Made by a program: the position numbers and the translations under genes
Assembly: GCF_020085105.1 (NCBI RefSeq)
Contig: NC_058046.1
Location: forward strand, 5,742,675-5,806,674
Reading direction: 5' to 3'
From: Siniperca chuatsi
Taxonomy: Eukaryota; Chordata; Actinopteri; Centrarchiformes; Sinipercidae
DNA length: 64,000 nt
The notes under the pieces: model-generated
Seen by the model: the letters and a program-made list of their open reading frames with translations, nothing else
The model's database searches: none
What the model was told of the DNA's origin: nothing
Shown: piece after piece, positions 42,851-56,600 of the stretch
How positions within the stretch are numbered: position 1 is the first letter of the stretch
Layout of the letters: the number at the start of each line of letters is the position of its first letter

Positions 42851-45740
42851 TTCCCATTAAGTATTTCACATTGTTTAATGCAGGGGTGAACAAATTAATG
42901 CTAAAACCTTATGGTCTCTAGCCATTGCAATGTTTGCGTGTAATGGCTGGTCAGCTCCACTTGAAATCTGTCAATTGGCACTTTAATATGTGATCAAATC
43001 AAAGCAACATGGAACAACTGAAAGAGCTCCAAAGAGGCCAAATCTTCTGAGCTCAACTGCAGGAGCATCAGTCAAAAAAAAAAAAAAAAAATCCACCATA
43101 GTGAATTTGTGAAAGGGAACAGTTTGGAAAATCATATTATGTCAAATACATACAACTTGCAACGAGGACAAAAGCACACCTTTGTTCCATTATCAAGTGT
43201 TTATGTTAATTTGTCTATCCCCTGTACAGTGCATCATGCACTGATTACAGTGATCGACTTTATGTGCTCTAATATGTTTATAATGACTTAAAATACCATA
43301 TGAGCATCAATTAAAGTGTTCACCTTATATTTTAAGAATGAAATATGACATCTGCGCAATGTTACAAAGGCACAAATTATTTTTAAGCTAAAAGGAACCT
43401 GTAGGAAGTTGCAAAAGGTAAAAAAATATATTTTAATCTGACCTGAAATGTACTTTTTGTAGTTATACCTACGAAAAGTAATGCACTATAATTCGTATAA
43501 AAAACCCATGTAATAAGGAGCCACAAGGCAGTTACATTTATCATTAGGATGCAACTTCTAGTGGCCTCAATAATTATGACAGGATCAAAGGAGGAAGTCA
43601 GATGAGGAAGTATAAAGAGCGTCAAAGTCCATGTAGGGAGGTGGACAGGGTGGATGGATGGGTCAAACACAGGACTTTCACCTGGGACGTAACCTATATG
43701 CCTAAACCTAACCAAACTATGACCATTTCACAACGTTAACCACATGTTTATTGTTACCATGTCAACGAAGGTCAGCTACGCCTGTTGCTGGTTGAGTTTC
43801 AAAATATCACCCCTGAGCTAGAAGGAAAGTTTTGGATTTTGGGACTCTAGTGAACCACATGGTGGCACTAGAGGAAAGGCCAGGTGATCACAACCAAATT
43901 TCATGGAAATCCATCCAATAATTCAGTCTGGACCAAAGTCTGGACTGACAGACAGACCTACATTGCCATGCCACTAGCATGGCTAAAAATTAATGAGTGG
44001 TACATAAGGTATAAACTATGATGCTGTCAGAAAAGAACAAAAGAATGAACTGTTAGTGTTGCCAGTTGTACAGAATATAATTACAACTACTAACAAGTTA
44101 ACAAATTACAGTGGAGTCAGTAGTAGTGGCACAGCCAGCACCAACAGCTGTAATGATGCTGAATGTGCTGCATGCCAACTGTTCTCAGAGCCAAGGACAA
44201 GAAAATATTAGAATAAAACAGATGATGGCAATCAACAGCGATTGTGGAGTTCATTCAAACACAATGCTCGTGTCACAAATCAGATTAGATTGTATATATG
44301 TGTGGCCAGGACTGACACAATGTTATGACTGATCAAAATGCTATTTGGAGTTCTGGACTGTAGAGAATATGTGAATGTAATGAGATCCATTTTTGATGTG
44401 ATGATAGGAAAACATTTGATAACAGGTTGGTGGGAGCAGGCCAGCACTTTCTGTTCATGTGACATACAAAGTATTTAATGCTACAGAATCACATATTGTC
44501 ATTTGGTGAAAATTGTCACTTGTTTTTTTCTTTTAGATGGGCTCCACTGCATGTTTTTAAAAATAACCTTGACTAAAAGGACAAAAAATAGGACAAGGAT
44601 CAAACTTTGCATAGTAAAAAAATGCCAAACTGAGATTGATGTTTTTACATCCGGCCTGCAATTCCCTTTAGCCGCAAGTGTCTGCACGCGGGGTTAGTCC
44701 CTCTCTGGTGTAACCCCCTATGGTAACACTCGCACGACACTTGGAGAACATTTTGGCTGACCTTTAGAAAGCATAGAGCTATTCTGCAGGATGAACAAAC
44801 TGCTGCAGGTGAGTGGGTGCATACAGCAGCAAACTGTATTGTTCCATTTCTCACGGAACATAAAATGAAATAACCCCAAAGGAGAAAAAAAAAAGTTTTC
44901 CTGCTACTTTCAAGACTCAATTATAGTTGAGTGAAAAATTAAAGTGACTCTTAGAGGTGATTAGTTTTGGCAGTGTTGTTCAGAGCAGTGATCAATAATT
45001 CTCAAAAGAAAATACCTGGAGCAATTACGATGGATTGAAAAATCATAATAATAATTACAATTACACATATGCTGATTGTATAATCAACAAGGCAGAGTAC
45101 AGCTGCAGGTTTTATCCACTAGTCACAAGATTCAAAACTCCCTTTTTCCTGCATGCTTTATGATGGTTTTGTTCCACTTGTTCAACAAAGCCCTCTTCTC
45201 ATTAGATAGGAACTAAGGTCTGACCTGCTGCATGTCACATTATTTGACACTGATGCTGTATCTTTTATCATTTCCTTATATATCCGGGCATTTTCTGGGG
45301 AGTTTGGGGGTTTCTCTTGCAGTATGAGGGGTAGCTCCTTTTACCTGCTACTTTAGTCAGTACTTTGTTTACAGTTAACACAATGATAAATGTACAGGGT
45401 GACTTTTCATTATGACTGGAATATAGGTTCATTTCCCTAATAAAATAGGAAATGAATAACAAACTCTAGAGACTTGTTGCATATAATGTCATAGTAACAT
45501 ATCATTAAGTCTAAAGTGGTGAGTAACATATAGTGGTATTAAAAACATGAGAATTATTCTAGTCTGAAAAAAAGAAATGATGTTTTATTAGTATTTCCAC
45601 AACAAAAAAATAAATAAAAAAACTTATTGGAGTGGAGTTATCTACATCCACACATACCTGACTTTATTAGGAATACAAAACTTATGAGGCAAAATCCAGG
45701 ATCTTTTCCGATTTCCTTCTTCCAATTGTGAGTTGCAATG
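42851..45740. other. fgf17-fkbp15 intergenic spacer
   Basis: Includes an A run at 43074-43090 and a truncated family B copy at about 43860-43990 (TTTCATGGAAATCCATCCAA; TGCCATGCCACTAGCATGGC). Otherwise unassigned. Confidence 0.5.
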
Positions 45741-45997
45741 AAATTAACTTCTGGGAGGAATTTAGTTTTTATTTCTTAATTCATTTTTTGTGTATGCCAT
45801 AAAATCTCATTTGAAATCCTGTGGTAGTCTTTGGCGCCCTCCAGTGGAAGCTAATTGAATTCGGATCAGGTGGAAAGTCAGCTGATTCCACTACAAACAG
45901 GAAGGGAAAGCCACAGTTCAATAAACTAGTCATGTAAAATAGCTAACTCACTTGTGCATGTGTTTTATTTAATAAGAAAAGGCTTCAAACTCAAAAG
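45741..45997 (+). promoter_or_regulatory. Probable fkbp15 promoter and 5' UTR
   Basis: The DNA directly upstream of the fkbp15 ATG at 45998. No TATA box is evident close by. The transcription start is not determined; the call is by position only. Confidence 0.3.
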
Positions 45998-48900
45998 ATG
46001 TTCGGCGGAGACGATGAAGACGGGGACTTCTTGTCTCCCACAGGAGGGTGAGTTTGTTTGTTTCCACCAAGCTAATGCTCTTAGCCTACGAGCTAACTAG
46101 CTTAACTTAGCACCATTTAGCAAGGGTTAGCTAGCTGTTCTCGTGTATGGGCCAAATTTCATTTAAAATCTGGCAATTTATTGCGACCTTGTTTCTAGGT
46201 AATACCCTTTAGAAAATAACTTACAGCCTAGGCGATTCTTCCTAAATTGGTATCTTATCCGGCTTACATTTTTCACCCTGAAGCACATATTTCAGCAAAT
46301 GTTTTCAAATATTTCTTTTTACCGTGTCCACAAATGTTTTCACCCTAAAATACCAAGGGAAGCACTGTGAATCACCTCCAAAAAGATGCGATTTTATAAA
46401 AAAAAAGAGAAGAAAAAAAAGAACATATATGTGCCGAATTAGAAAATGACCTTTGATATTCATAAAAGTTCTGCCTGCTATGTAATTTAACCCTCATTAC
46501 TTTGCTAGATACTTGATGAGACTTTATATCTCGCAGGAAAGCTTATAGAAAAGCTGAGAGTTGCCTAAATTCATGACTATTTTTACCATTGAAAAGTTAG
46601 CAGCTTTACAACAAAGTATTTTCATCCTACAGAGAATTACAAAGGTATCAAACTAATTAGTGGCTAGTTCATGGAGCGTTATAGCAAGTTATATCAGATA
46701 CAATTCAACTGATTTCATATCGGCTGCATCTCTGGCCTGGTCCCACTGCTGATCTGATGAGTTATCACATGCACTGCTATCTCACTGACTGTCGGCTGTT
46801 GCGTCCAAGTGTTTTTTTGGTTGTTGTGAATGAAGCGTCTCAGACTGTCTGGTATGTTCCGATCTTACGAAATTTAATTTAACATTTATATTTAAGTCAC
46901 TTAACTAACTGACTGATTCCTGTTATGAAGACAATTGCTTAATGTTGTGACTCACAAAAGGTCTTTTTATAACTTCAAAACAATGTCTTTTATTAGATTT
47001 AGATTATGGATTTTACATGACTGAGTCTGATAAACCAAACTCTAATTAACAAAACAGTGCAGTGTTTTAGCTAGCTCGAAGTACTTAAAGATTGTCAGAA
47101 TATACAATAAAGAATAACATTACTTTGTTGAAAGGAAGTTTTTACACGTGTAGGTTATGTATTTTCTATGTTTACGTGCATTTTGTTATGGAAAGCCACT
47201 TAAAATGGAGGTTGTTGTGATGTTGACAAACAAATTATACGTTTCAGGAATCCAAACTGTGACCCTTTTGTTATGAGACAGACTCAGTTTCTATTAATAT
47301 ACCTTGCCTCTCAATTATGAGGCATTCAGTTACAGCTTTGCTACATTTTCAGACTGCATGCTCATTGTGTTATAGCAGCACAGTGTGTATGAGCAAGTGG
47401 AATAAGCAGCCAGTGTAGGGCCTGTGGGAGGAGTGTTATGGCAACTAATTCCTCTCACATGCTGCCTGTTAGAGGGGTAAGGTGAAGGCTTCTGCCATAG
47501 GCCATCTCTGCTCAGTGGAGACCCAGCACTAAGTCGGCACTCAGTTTCTTTCTCTGCTATGCTGTTGAATCTACCACAGTGGTGTGACTGCACCGGGGAA
47601 CAAGAGATCAGGGATAACCCAGGACGGAAGTGTTGGAACGTATGCTAGAAAGATTTTGACTCACACATGCAAATGGACTGCCCCTCCTCATCCCAGTTCT
47701 TTACCATCGGACATGAGAGCTTAAAGGCTTTCAACATGTCAGTTCTGGGAGATGCCAATGATTACCAGTGGAAGGAGTTCCAGGGGTCAGTACAGTCAGC
47801 TGGGCAGTTTTCCATGCCTTGTCTTGTTTTGAAACTACAAAAACCTGGCAGAAATGTTGGTCTAGTCTCGCAGGTTTGGTCCCGTCTCTTGAATATAATG
47901 AGATTGGTGCCTATGATTTAGGTAGTAGTTATAATGATGTTGCAGTATGTAATGATGTTGTAATGGTCTAGTTGTTTCTGGGCTACAATTGTTGATTAGT
48001 CGATCATCAGAAAATTAATCACCAAGAATTTTAATATTTGATTAATTGTTTAAGTCATTTGTCAAGCAAAAATGTCAAACATTTGCTGGTTCCAGTTCCT
48101 CAAACATAAGGATTTTCTGCTTCTCTCTGTTTTATAGAAATGCAAATGACATGAAAGTTCATTCCTTTCAATTCCATTGACCTGGGAATCAGTAGAAAAA
48201 TCTTAACTCAAGGTCCACTTACTAGTTTTTATGGAGCTTCACACACTGCATCTCACAGTTTTCTTCAGCAGATGGAGTTTGTCAGACTGAGCAGACTTCA
48301 TCCACTGAGGAAGACCGTGAGATGCAGTTGAAAGGTCCTGTAAAACGTGTGAGTTGAGTTAAAAACGTTTTTGGTAAATAACTGTTTCCAAGGTCAAGAA
48401 TGAACTTTCACGCTCATTGTTTCAACGTTTGCTCAGTTGTCACGGAGGTTGTCATGTAGCTCCTTGATAACGGAGCTAACTTAATCCTCTGAAGAAGACC
48501 GTGAGATGAGGTAGAAATATCCAGATAAAGCTAGTAAGTGGACCTTGAGTTAAGCTTTTTTTTTTAAATGTCAAATGTCTTTGGGTTTTGGACTTTTGGT
48601 CAGGCAAAAAAAGCTATTTGAACACATTACCTTGGGCTGGGGAAATTGTGATGGCCTTTTTAAATCCCTTTCTGATATTTTATAGACTAAGTGAGTCATC
48701 GGTTAATAAAAAAAAAAAGATTAATTGATAACGAAAATAACTTTGATGCAGCCCTATAGTTGTTTGTTCTGACATTTTTTTTTTATCAAGTTTGTGCAGA
48801 TAGAATGCATATAGTGTAGCCCATTATGTACTTGAACACCTTCATTAAAATTGAAATGTTATTAGGAGTTTTTGAAGTGTGGCAGGCAGTTACAGTAACT

Positions 48901-50613
48901 CCTGAGATCCCTGAAATGAAGATGAAAGGCTTATATGACCATATTTACCGATGTGAGTAGGAACTAGCCTGACTACACAGTCAGTGCTGCGTCAGAGCCC
49001 ATATCTTATATCTGATGCCAAGATATTTTTATTCTGAGTGTAACCATAGAGTGGATCATACATTTCATGGCAAACATAAGCATATCTAGATGATCTTTAC
49101 ACTTCTTTTCCTTGCAGGGCCAAGTTGGCCTCCCTGTTTGGACTAGACCAGGAAGCCAGTCAGGGAAATGAGTCATTCCAGTACACAGCGCCAAAACAGC
49201 CCAGAAAGAGCTCCAATTCAGGTAAGACCATCAGAACGGAGACATCAGTGACTTCCCATTCAGCCATGATGTCTGAACTGAATATGTCTTTTGTCCATTT
49301 ACAGCACCAGCCGCACAGAAATCAGCTCCACCACCTGGAGCTCCTGCAGTTTTATTCGCCACACCAGTCCAAGCCTTCAGATGGTGAGGACCCTGTTTTT
49401 AATATTTTAAAATCACTTTAATGCTGGTTTTAATTTTTATTAAAACCATATTTTATTTTTTCAGCTTTTTTCATGCATTTTCTAAATGTAAAAAGTCTGA
49501 GGGCTGCAAGTATTCAGTCCCCCACGAGAAACATTGTTTGCAAAGCTTAAAAACATAACACAAGCGCAATGAGATAACATCTGTTATGAATTGGTGCTAT
49601 ATAAATAAATAATTTTTAATTGAACATAAAAATGAATTCCATAATACACTGCATAAATCAAGTCACAACTCCCCAAATCATCCTATACTAAGTCAAGTGA
49701 AAATCTTTTCTGCCATTTTTGTCCCGTGTGCAGTATTAACGGACAGTATGTGAAGCAGGGCAAGTTGGGAGCAGCCGTACTGGGCAACCACACATCAAAA
49801 GAGGTTGGAGCTTTGCTAATTGGTCACCTGTTTGAGATTATTGGTGTGACTCTTGATTTTTTATAAAAAATGCACTTCTCTTTTTCTGCAGTACAAGCTT
49901 CTTCTGTACCTGAGCCAACAGAAACAAGTGACAATTGCCAAGATTCATATGGGCTTTGTTTTCACGGTGAGTAGAGACGTAAAGGATGTTGATTACAAAT
50001 GGACAAACAGAAAATCTAATGCATTAAAGGAATATCACACTTCACACTGAGGGGACTTTGCATATGGCTGGGAAGTCTAACAATTTATAGAAATACATTT
50101 GGATTATTTCTAGGTCTGAAAATGTTTTCTAACTGAAGAAAGTCCAAAGCTTTATCACACTCCAATGCCTCTGTCCTTTTTGGAATAACTCTACTCTTAT
50201 ATAAAGTACACTGTACTGTAAAAACATGAATTGATAAAAGTCAAATAATTAAAAATCTGGATACAATGAGAAGTATATGGGGCATATATTGTCAAGGTTG
50301 CATTAGTCTATGGAGTCTGTCACTGGAATATTTATAGACAAATTTATTATTTAATTCAATTAAGATAATGAATTGTTCCTGCTCGATAACTGCTACTACA
50401 GTTGTTGTTATTGGCTTTGTTACTATTATTGTCATTGAAAACTGTGTCCAGATGACTTCGACTGAAACCTTTTCTACGATATTATTGTCATTATTATTCC
50501 TATGACTATCATTCCTATTATTATAACTTTATTAATATTACCACTACCATTACATTATTGCTATTGTAAAATTCTAGGTGGAATTTGCATTGTGCTTCCC
50601 TCTCCCCCACCCC

Positions 50614-50699
<86 letters not shown>

Positions 50700-53600
50700 A
50701 CCCAACACTGCAGCGGCAGATGGCCGCCCGCCCTGAGTCTGGTGACGTGATGTCACGTTTCTGATGCGGGTAATAAATAGATATTGATCAGAGCGATTAT
50801 AAACTATAAACAGTGTATGAGAGCGAAGCTACAGTTACATAGTCTAGTAGTGTGATACTGTACTAAAAATGGTGGAGAAACAAGACAGAATAATAACTTC
50901 CACTTTCCAAACACCGTGGTGCGCTGTTTCTATTGGCCGACTGAGCACATCCACTTGGTCAGAGTTGAACATAGGTGAACTCTGACCTGCAACGCCAGCA
51001 GAGCAGCTGGGGATCACAGCGAAACAGGAACTGCATGCTTTCAATTTGTCCATAATTTGGGATTCAATAGGAGTGAATGGGAGAAGGAGCAAATATTTGT
51101 ATACCGGAAATGTAATGTGACCATGCCTTGACTCCTGCCAAGACACAGCAGCTGGCCGATCAGAGCTCCTGTTTCCTGGGTGTGGGTTGGACGTCATTGA
51201 AATTTTGGGTGCCACACTGCTTATATGTCTTTTGAATTAAAGTGAATTCACAAAATGGAAACTGTAAAAATTAAAGCAAGCGACAAATGAACTGTGAGAT
51301 GGAATATGATAAGCAGACAAATTTTGCAAATTTATTTAGTTTTTAATGCATAATTTAAATGCAAATTGAATCAATATATAATTGTCCACTCACCTGCTTA
51401 TGCTGGAGCAACTGTGTCTCACAGTCTTCACCAGCAGAAGACCTGTATTCTGTTGGCCGAAGCTCCATACTTTAGTCATAACTTAGCCATCTCTATGAAA
51501 ACTGAGCAAACTCCATCCACTGATGGAGATGCCTTTGAAACCTTTGGACAAAGCTAGTAAGTGGACCTTGAGTTATTGTTATTTTTATTTTTATTGCATC
51601 ACATCAATTCTCAACATAACAATATCAGAATATTAAACATCATAGGCCTGGGCTATAAGAAGGAGGGTGAAGAGACAGAAAAAGGGGGAATAGATTATCC
51701 TTTATGTAGTAAAGATCTTATAAGGGACTCATTTTACAAACAAATACACCATCCCTCAGTTATTATTGTGTGCAAGCAATTCCACTTGTGACACGTATTA
51801 CATAGAAACATAAGGAGCTCTTCAGTCCAGTGTGTCGCTGCTAGGGATGCTGAGATCAGTCGGCTGACGATAGTTATCGGCAGATATTCAGTAAAAATAT
51901 GCGATCGGGAGATCGGGATTAATGCTTTCTAGTCGCCGATCGCAAAAACCGATGCACATTGTATTTGTTTACTAGCGGATCTTAACTGAGTGAAATTACC
52001 TGGGAGTATTTAAGTGGCAGCCATAAGAGCTCTTCAAATTCTCTTAATGCTAAGGAAAGGTGCTTCAATACTTCTTTCATATCTCCTTTTAGCATAGGAT
52101 ACACTGGACCATCCTTTACGAAAGGAAGGAGATAATGCCGTCCCACAATTCCTTCAAGTTTGTTGTCTGCTGTAGTGTAAAAAGTTCTCAAATTGTTGTT
52201 AAAAACTATGAGTTAAAGTTATCCTGGCCATTCAAATGAATAAAAAAAACAAAAAACATGAATATTGCGCACCAATTAGTATGAAGTCATTATATAGACT
52301 GACCTTCTCTCTGCACCCGCACAACTTCCAGCATCCCTGCCTGTATTCCTTTTTTAATTTCCATTCCAACCTTGTTAATGAAGTAATATTTTTCCTTGCG
52401 TTGTCCACGTTCATATTGCCTGCATGAAACAACACAGTGAGAATGCACAGGGCGAAGTAAGATGCTTTTTGTAGTCCTTCGGAACATTATAGTTTCACCA
52501 TGGCAGACCCACATCAAAAACATCCATAGCATAATTACGTTGCCTAGTGTAAGTGCAGTTGGATTCTGTTAGCAGTTGGCGTTTCCAAAGTCCTTATGAA
52601 TTCTCCTTCACATATTTCCTTGACCTAATTATGTTTTCCATCGAGGAAAAGGAAAAGTGTTTAGGAAAAGACATGAGGGACTTCTCGTCCGCAGCGCAGG
52701 CTCCTTTCCAGTCAAGATGGCGATTTATTCATCTCGTGTCGTGTCTAACTAGTGGATCATAACCAGATTGTCCTCACCAGAAAAATGTCCATATATGTTG
52801 TTTGTTCAAGCAGGTTATTAATTCAGTGCAATAAAATTTTATTTTATTTATATAGCGCCAATTCATAACAGAAGTTATCTCAATGCAGTTTTCCTATAGA
52901 GCAGGTCTAGACCGTACTCTTTATATTATTTACAGAGAGCCAACCAATCCCAACATGAGCAAGCACTTGGCGACAGTAGCATGAAAAAACTTCCTTTAAA
53001 CAGGCAAAAACCTCAGGCAGAACCAAACTCAATAGGTGGGCAGCCATCCGCCACTGCTGTGTTGGGTTTTGAGAGAGAGAGCAAATTTCACCGAGAATTT
53101 TAAAATAGCAATAATGTAGTGTAACATCAGTATTAATAAAGTAATAATAATAGGAATGATAGTCATAGGAATAATAATGACAATAACAGTAACAAAGCCA
53201 ATAGCGACAACTGTAGTAGCAGTTGTCAAGCAGGAACACAGGAGCAGCAGGTCGGCCACAACCAAAGATCTAGTCTCTGCAGCTCCGGAGGGAGAAATAC
53301 CTGCTGAAAGCGACAGAAGGAGAGAGGAGAGAAACGAGAAAGCACAAAACTACGGGAGAGAGATGTCGAGTTAGTAACATGCAGTAATGGGATAAAAATG
53401 CATACCGATGGAGAGGAGGAGCTCAGTGCTCAGGTTGGGTGTGACGGTTCAGGACCTGAGCCAGCCCTAACTATAAACTTTATCAAAGAGGAAAATCTTA
53501 AACTCTTAAATGTGGAGATGGTGTCTGCCTCCTGAACCTAAACTGGGATCTGATTCCACACAAGAGGAGCTTGATAACTGAAGGCTCTGGCACCCATTCT

Positions 53601-56600
53601 ACTTTTGGAGACTCTAAGAACCACAAGTAACCCTGCATCCTGGGATCGCAGTGTTCTACTTGCCTAGAGATAAAAGCAGTACTAAGGCTATAATTTTCAA
53701 CGTCCACATGAATATTGAAATCACCTACAATAATTTCTCTGTTTTAAGGACTAAACTTGATAAAAACTCTGAGAATTCAGATAAATATTCAGAATAAGGA
53801 CCAGGAGTGGTACATTATAATAAATAGAATTGGGTGTCATGTTATCCAGGTTGGGTGTGAAAGACTAAGAACAAGGCTTTCGAATGAGTTATAATTTAGT
53901 TTAGTTTTAGGGTTTATTAATAGGCTTGAGTCGAAGATGGCTGCAACTCCACCTCCTCCGGCAGTGCCATGAGTATTAATATGACTAGGCGGAGTGGACT
54001 CATTTAGGCTACATATTCTTCATGACACAGCCAGGTTCCAGTAAGGTCCGCACCGGCTACTGGGGGCTACAGCAGCTACTGATTCAGTTCTCATGGTGTG
54101 GAACCACAAGGTATTTCAATACTTGATTTTTAATACTGCTATACCGGCTGCTATAACAAAACAAAACACGTTCGGTATCTGCCGTGTATCGTGTATAACG
54201 ACAATCGGCAATTGGTATCAGTGAAAAATGTGATTGGGTCACTTTGTTCAGACTGCAGGCAAATCAGATTTGTTTCTCAAATCAGATCTTTAAGACAGAA
54301 TGTGTGTCCAGACATCACCAACCTATCGGCATGGGTTGCTGTGTTAATGACGTAGGCGTCAGTAACTACGTACGCTGGTGATGCGGCTTTCCAACGTGGA
54401 AGCATGAGAAATGGAGATCCACCATCTCGCCCTTCAAACAATCGCGCGCGTTAAGTCCCAGTGCAAAACAGAAGTGCATTGGAGGAGGCATCATGCATCA
54501 TACCAGCCTCCTCCATCGCTGAATTTCTCTGGTGCATCAGAGGAGGCTGGAATGATGCATGATGCCTCCTCTGATGCACTTCTGTCACTCTGGATTTGAT
54601 GTTGTTGATGTTGTGAGTCGCGTTGCCAGTGAGGCAAAAGACACTTTGAAATCCTATTTGAACGGCCATCTGTAGAAATCTGATTGGAATTGCATTTCAA
54701 ACCACCTCCAAATGTGGCTTGAATCCGATTAGCAAAAATCGTATTTCATGTGGTTTTTTGCTGTCCAGACTTTCTAAAATCAATCTGGATATGCCAAAAA
54801 ATGGATTTGGGATGGCAGTGCGAACAAGGCCTTAGATCACCGGGCAAGTGCCATAGATCCATAAAGCTGTTGTCGTTTCCTTTTATTTGGCACTGAGTCT
54901 TTACATTGGAAAAACTCAATATTACAATAGGATGTTTTTCATGGCTTCAATTAAACACTATGCACTTTCTTGTTAAGAAAAGAAGTTTGTAGAGCAGCTT
55001 AGATCAATGTGAGTCCAAGGTTTCTTCTTTAGATGTCAGCTCCAGTAAAAAGTGGTCTGCATCTTCACAAATAATGTGCTTTAAAATTGTACCAATCTCT
55101 TCGCTATACATGACCAGTGTTTTTGAACAACTCAAAAAGCAATGCGTGTAAGTTCCAGCTGTCAGTTGGGATCATTTGTGTTCATAATATTAAGTGTTCT
55201 GTATTGTCTATGTAATATCCTATTTTGTATGTTGTAAAAAATATATTGTAAAGATAAAGGGGATGGGAGGCCCGAATACATTCTTCCTAAACATGTTCAT
55301 CATAATCATTATGGCGGTCCTCTTCCATTTGCTTCATAAATTTGTCAATATTATGTCCATTACAGCACTGCAAGCTATTAAATATTTGAAATATGAAATA
55401 AAACCTTCATTAAATGTTTTTTTCCCTTCAGATTTATAAATGCCTTTTTAAGACATCTGTTGATTACAAACATTTACAAAGTTCGGCAGCACACTCCAGA
55501 CTTCATATCAGTCGGTCACTGTGTAGATTAATAATTCTAAACATAGCAACAATATATTAAAGTTCATGACTCTACAGATTCCCCCAGAGTATATAACTTA
55601 TAGACTTTTGAGCAAGTTTCTGCGCACATTAGCAGATTACTGATGAAAAATGATGCACCATGAGCATGCTTTCTGTCTCTGACAGTAGAGAGATATTCTG
55701 CCAATTCATAATCTCTTTTTAGGGCCAGATAACCTTCTAATCTACTTTGGTTTCTTCTTTCCAGTGTTCCAAATAGGTTCCTTTAGATTGCTTTATAATT
55801 TGGTTTACTCTGATTGGTGTTTGGAAAGCAGTGCTGTTGTGAGACTGGTCAGAGTGTGTCTGGGGGGGAGGGGGCAGTTGGTCTCACCACCAACTGACAT
55901 GACTCTTGGGTTTGGAGGGCTTTGGAATGGAGGGTGTCATGTTCTTTCTCTCCTGCAGGTACAGCCAAACAATTACTGCACTTTTTATGATGACCAGAGG
56001 CAAAACTGGTCCCTAATGTTTGAATCAGAGAAAGCTTCATCAGACTTCTGCAAAGAGGTGAGTGACACAAGAGGACTACAACTAAGATTGTGATTATTGT
56101 TTGACAGAGTGAGTGACTAAGAAGTTGTCCACAATCCACAAGTTGAGATTGAGCTTCAAAACCCCTTAATTATTGACCCATACTACATACAAGCTTTCAC
56201 AAAATTGCACTAGTTACATTGATTATTAGATGAAGACTTCTTTCCTTTTATGTGCATCAGGTATGTTTGGCGAAGGCAAACAGCGCAGCCTCTTTAGATG
56301 CTGTGGTGATTCAGGATCTGAGTCTTGGTGAGGGCCAGGCGGTAGAGAATGGAGACTCTTTGGAGGTGGTGTATACAGGCTGGCTCCTGCAGGACCACGC
56401 CATCGGACAGGTCACACACTTCCACCATTATTTAATCAATTTCATAATTGTATCTCCAGTTCCTGTTGATTTCTAGACCTGCTGGCACACAAATCATTGA
56501 ACCTTAAATATAATTTCAGATGTTTGACTCCAACCAGAACAAGGACAAGTTGCAACGAGTGAAAGTTGGAACTGGAAAACTGATCAAAGTGAGTCAAATT

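Larger units (their letters stand above)
51843..54240. mobile_element. Composite region with hAT-like ends, a gene fragment and a family A insertion
   Basis: Left end about 51843-51960: TAGGGATGCTGAGATCAGTC, ATCGGCAGATATTCAGTAAA, CGCCGATCGCAAAAACCGAT. Right end about 54115-54240: TTCGGTATCTGCCGTGTATC, CGACAATCGGCAATTGGTAT. Both belong to a widespread fish sequence style ('atcggtgcatccctag'), probably non-autonomous hAT. Between them lie a two-exon coding block (52000-52487, minus) and a long family A copy (52826 to about 54110). Whether the two ends belong to one element is not proven. Confidence 0.5.

Noticed and set aside
44640..44760. Possible tRNA-like gene or SINE head
   Set aside because: No A-box/B-box pair or cloverleaf could be drawn.
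50574..50756. Arg-Glu repeat protein
   Set aside because: It is only the translation of the (TC)n microsatellite.
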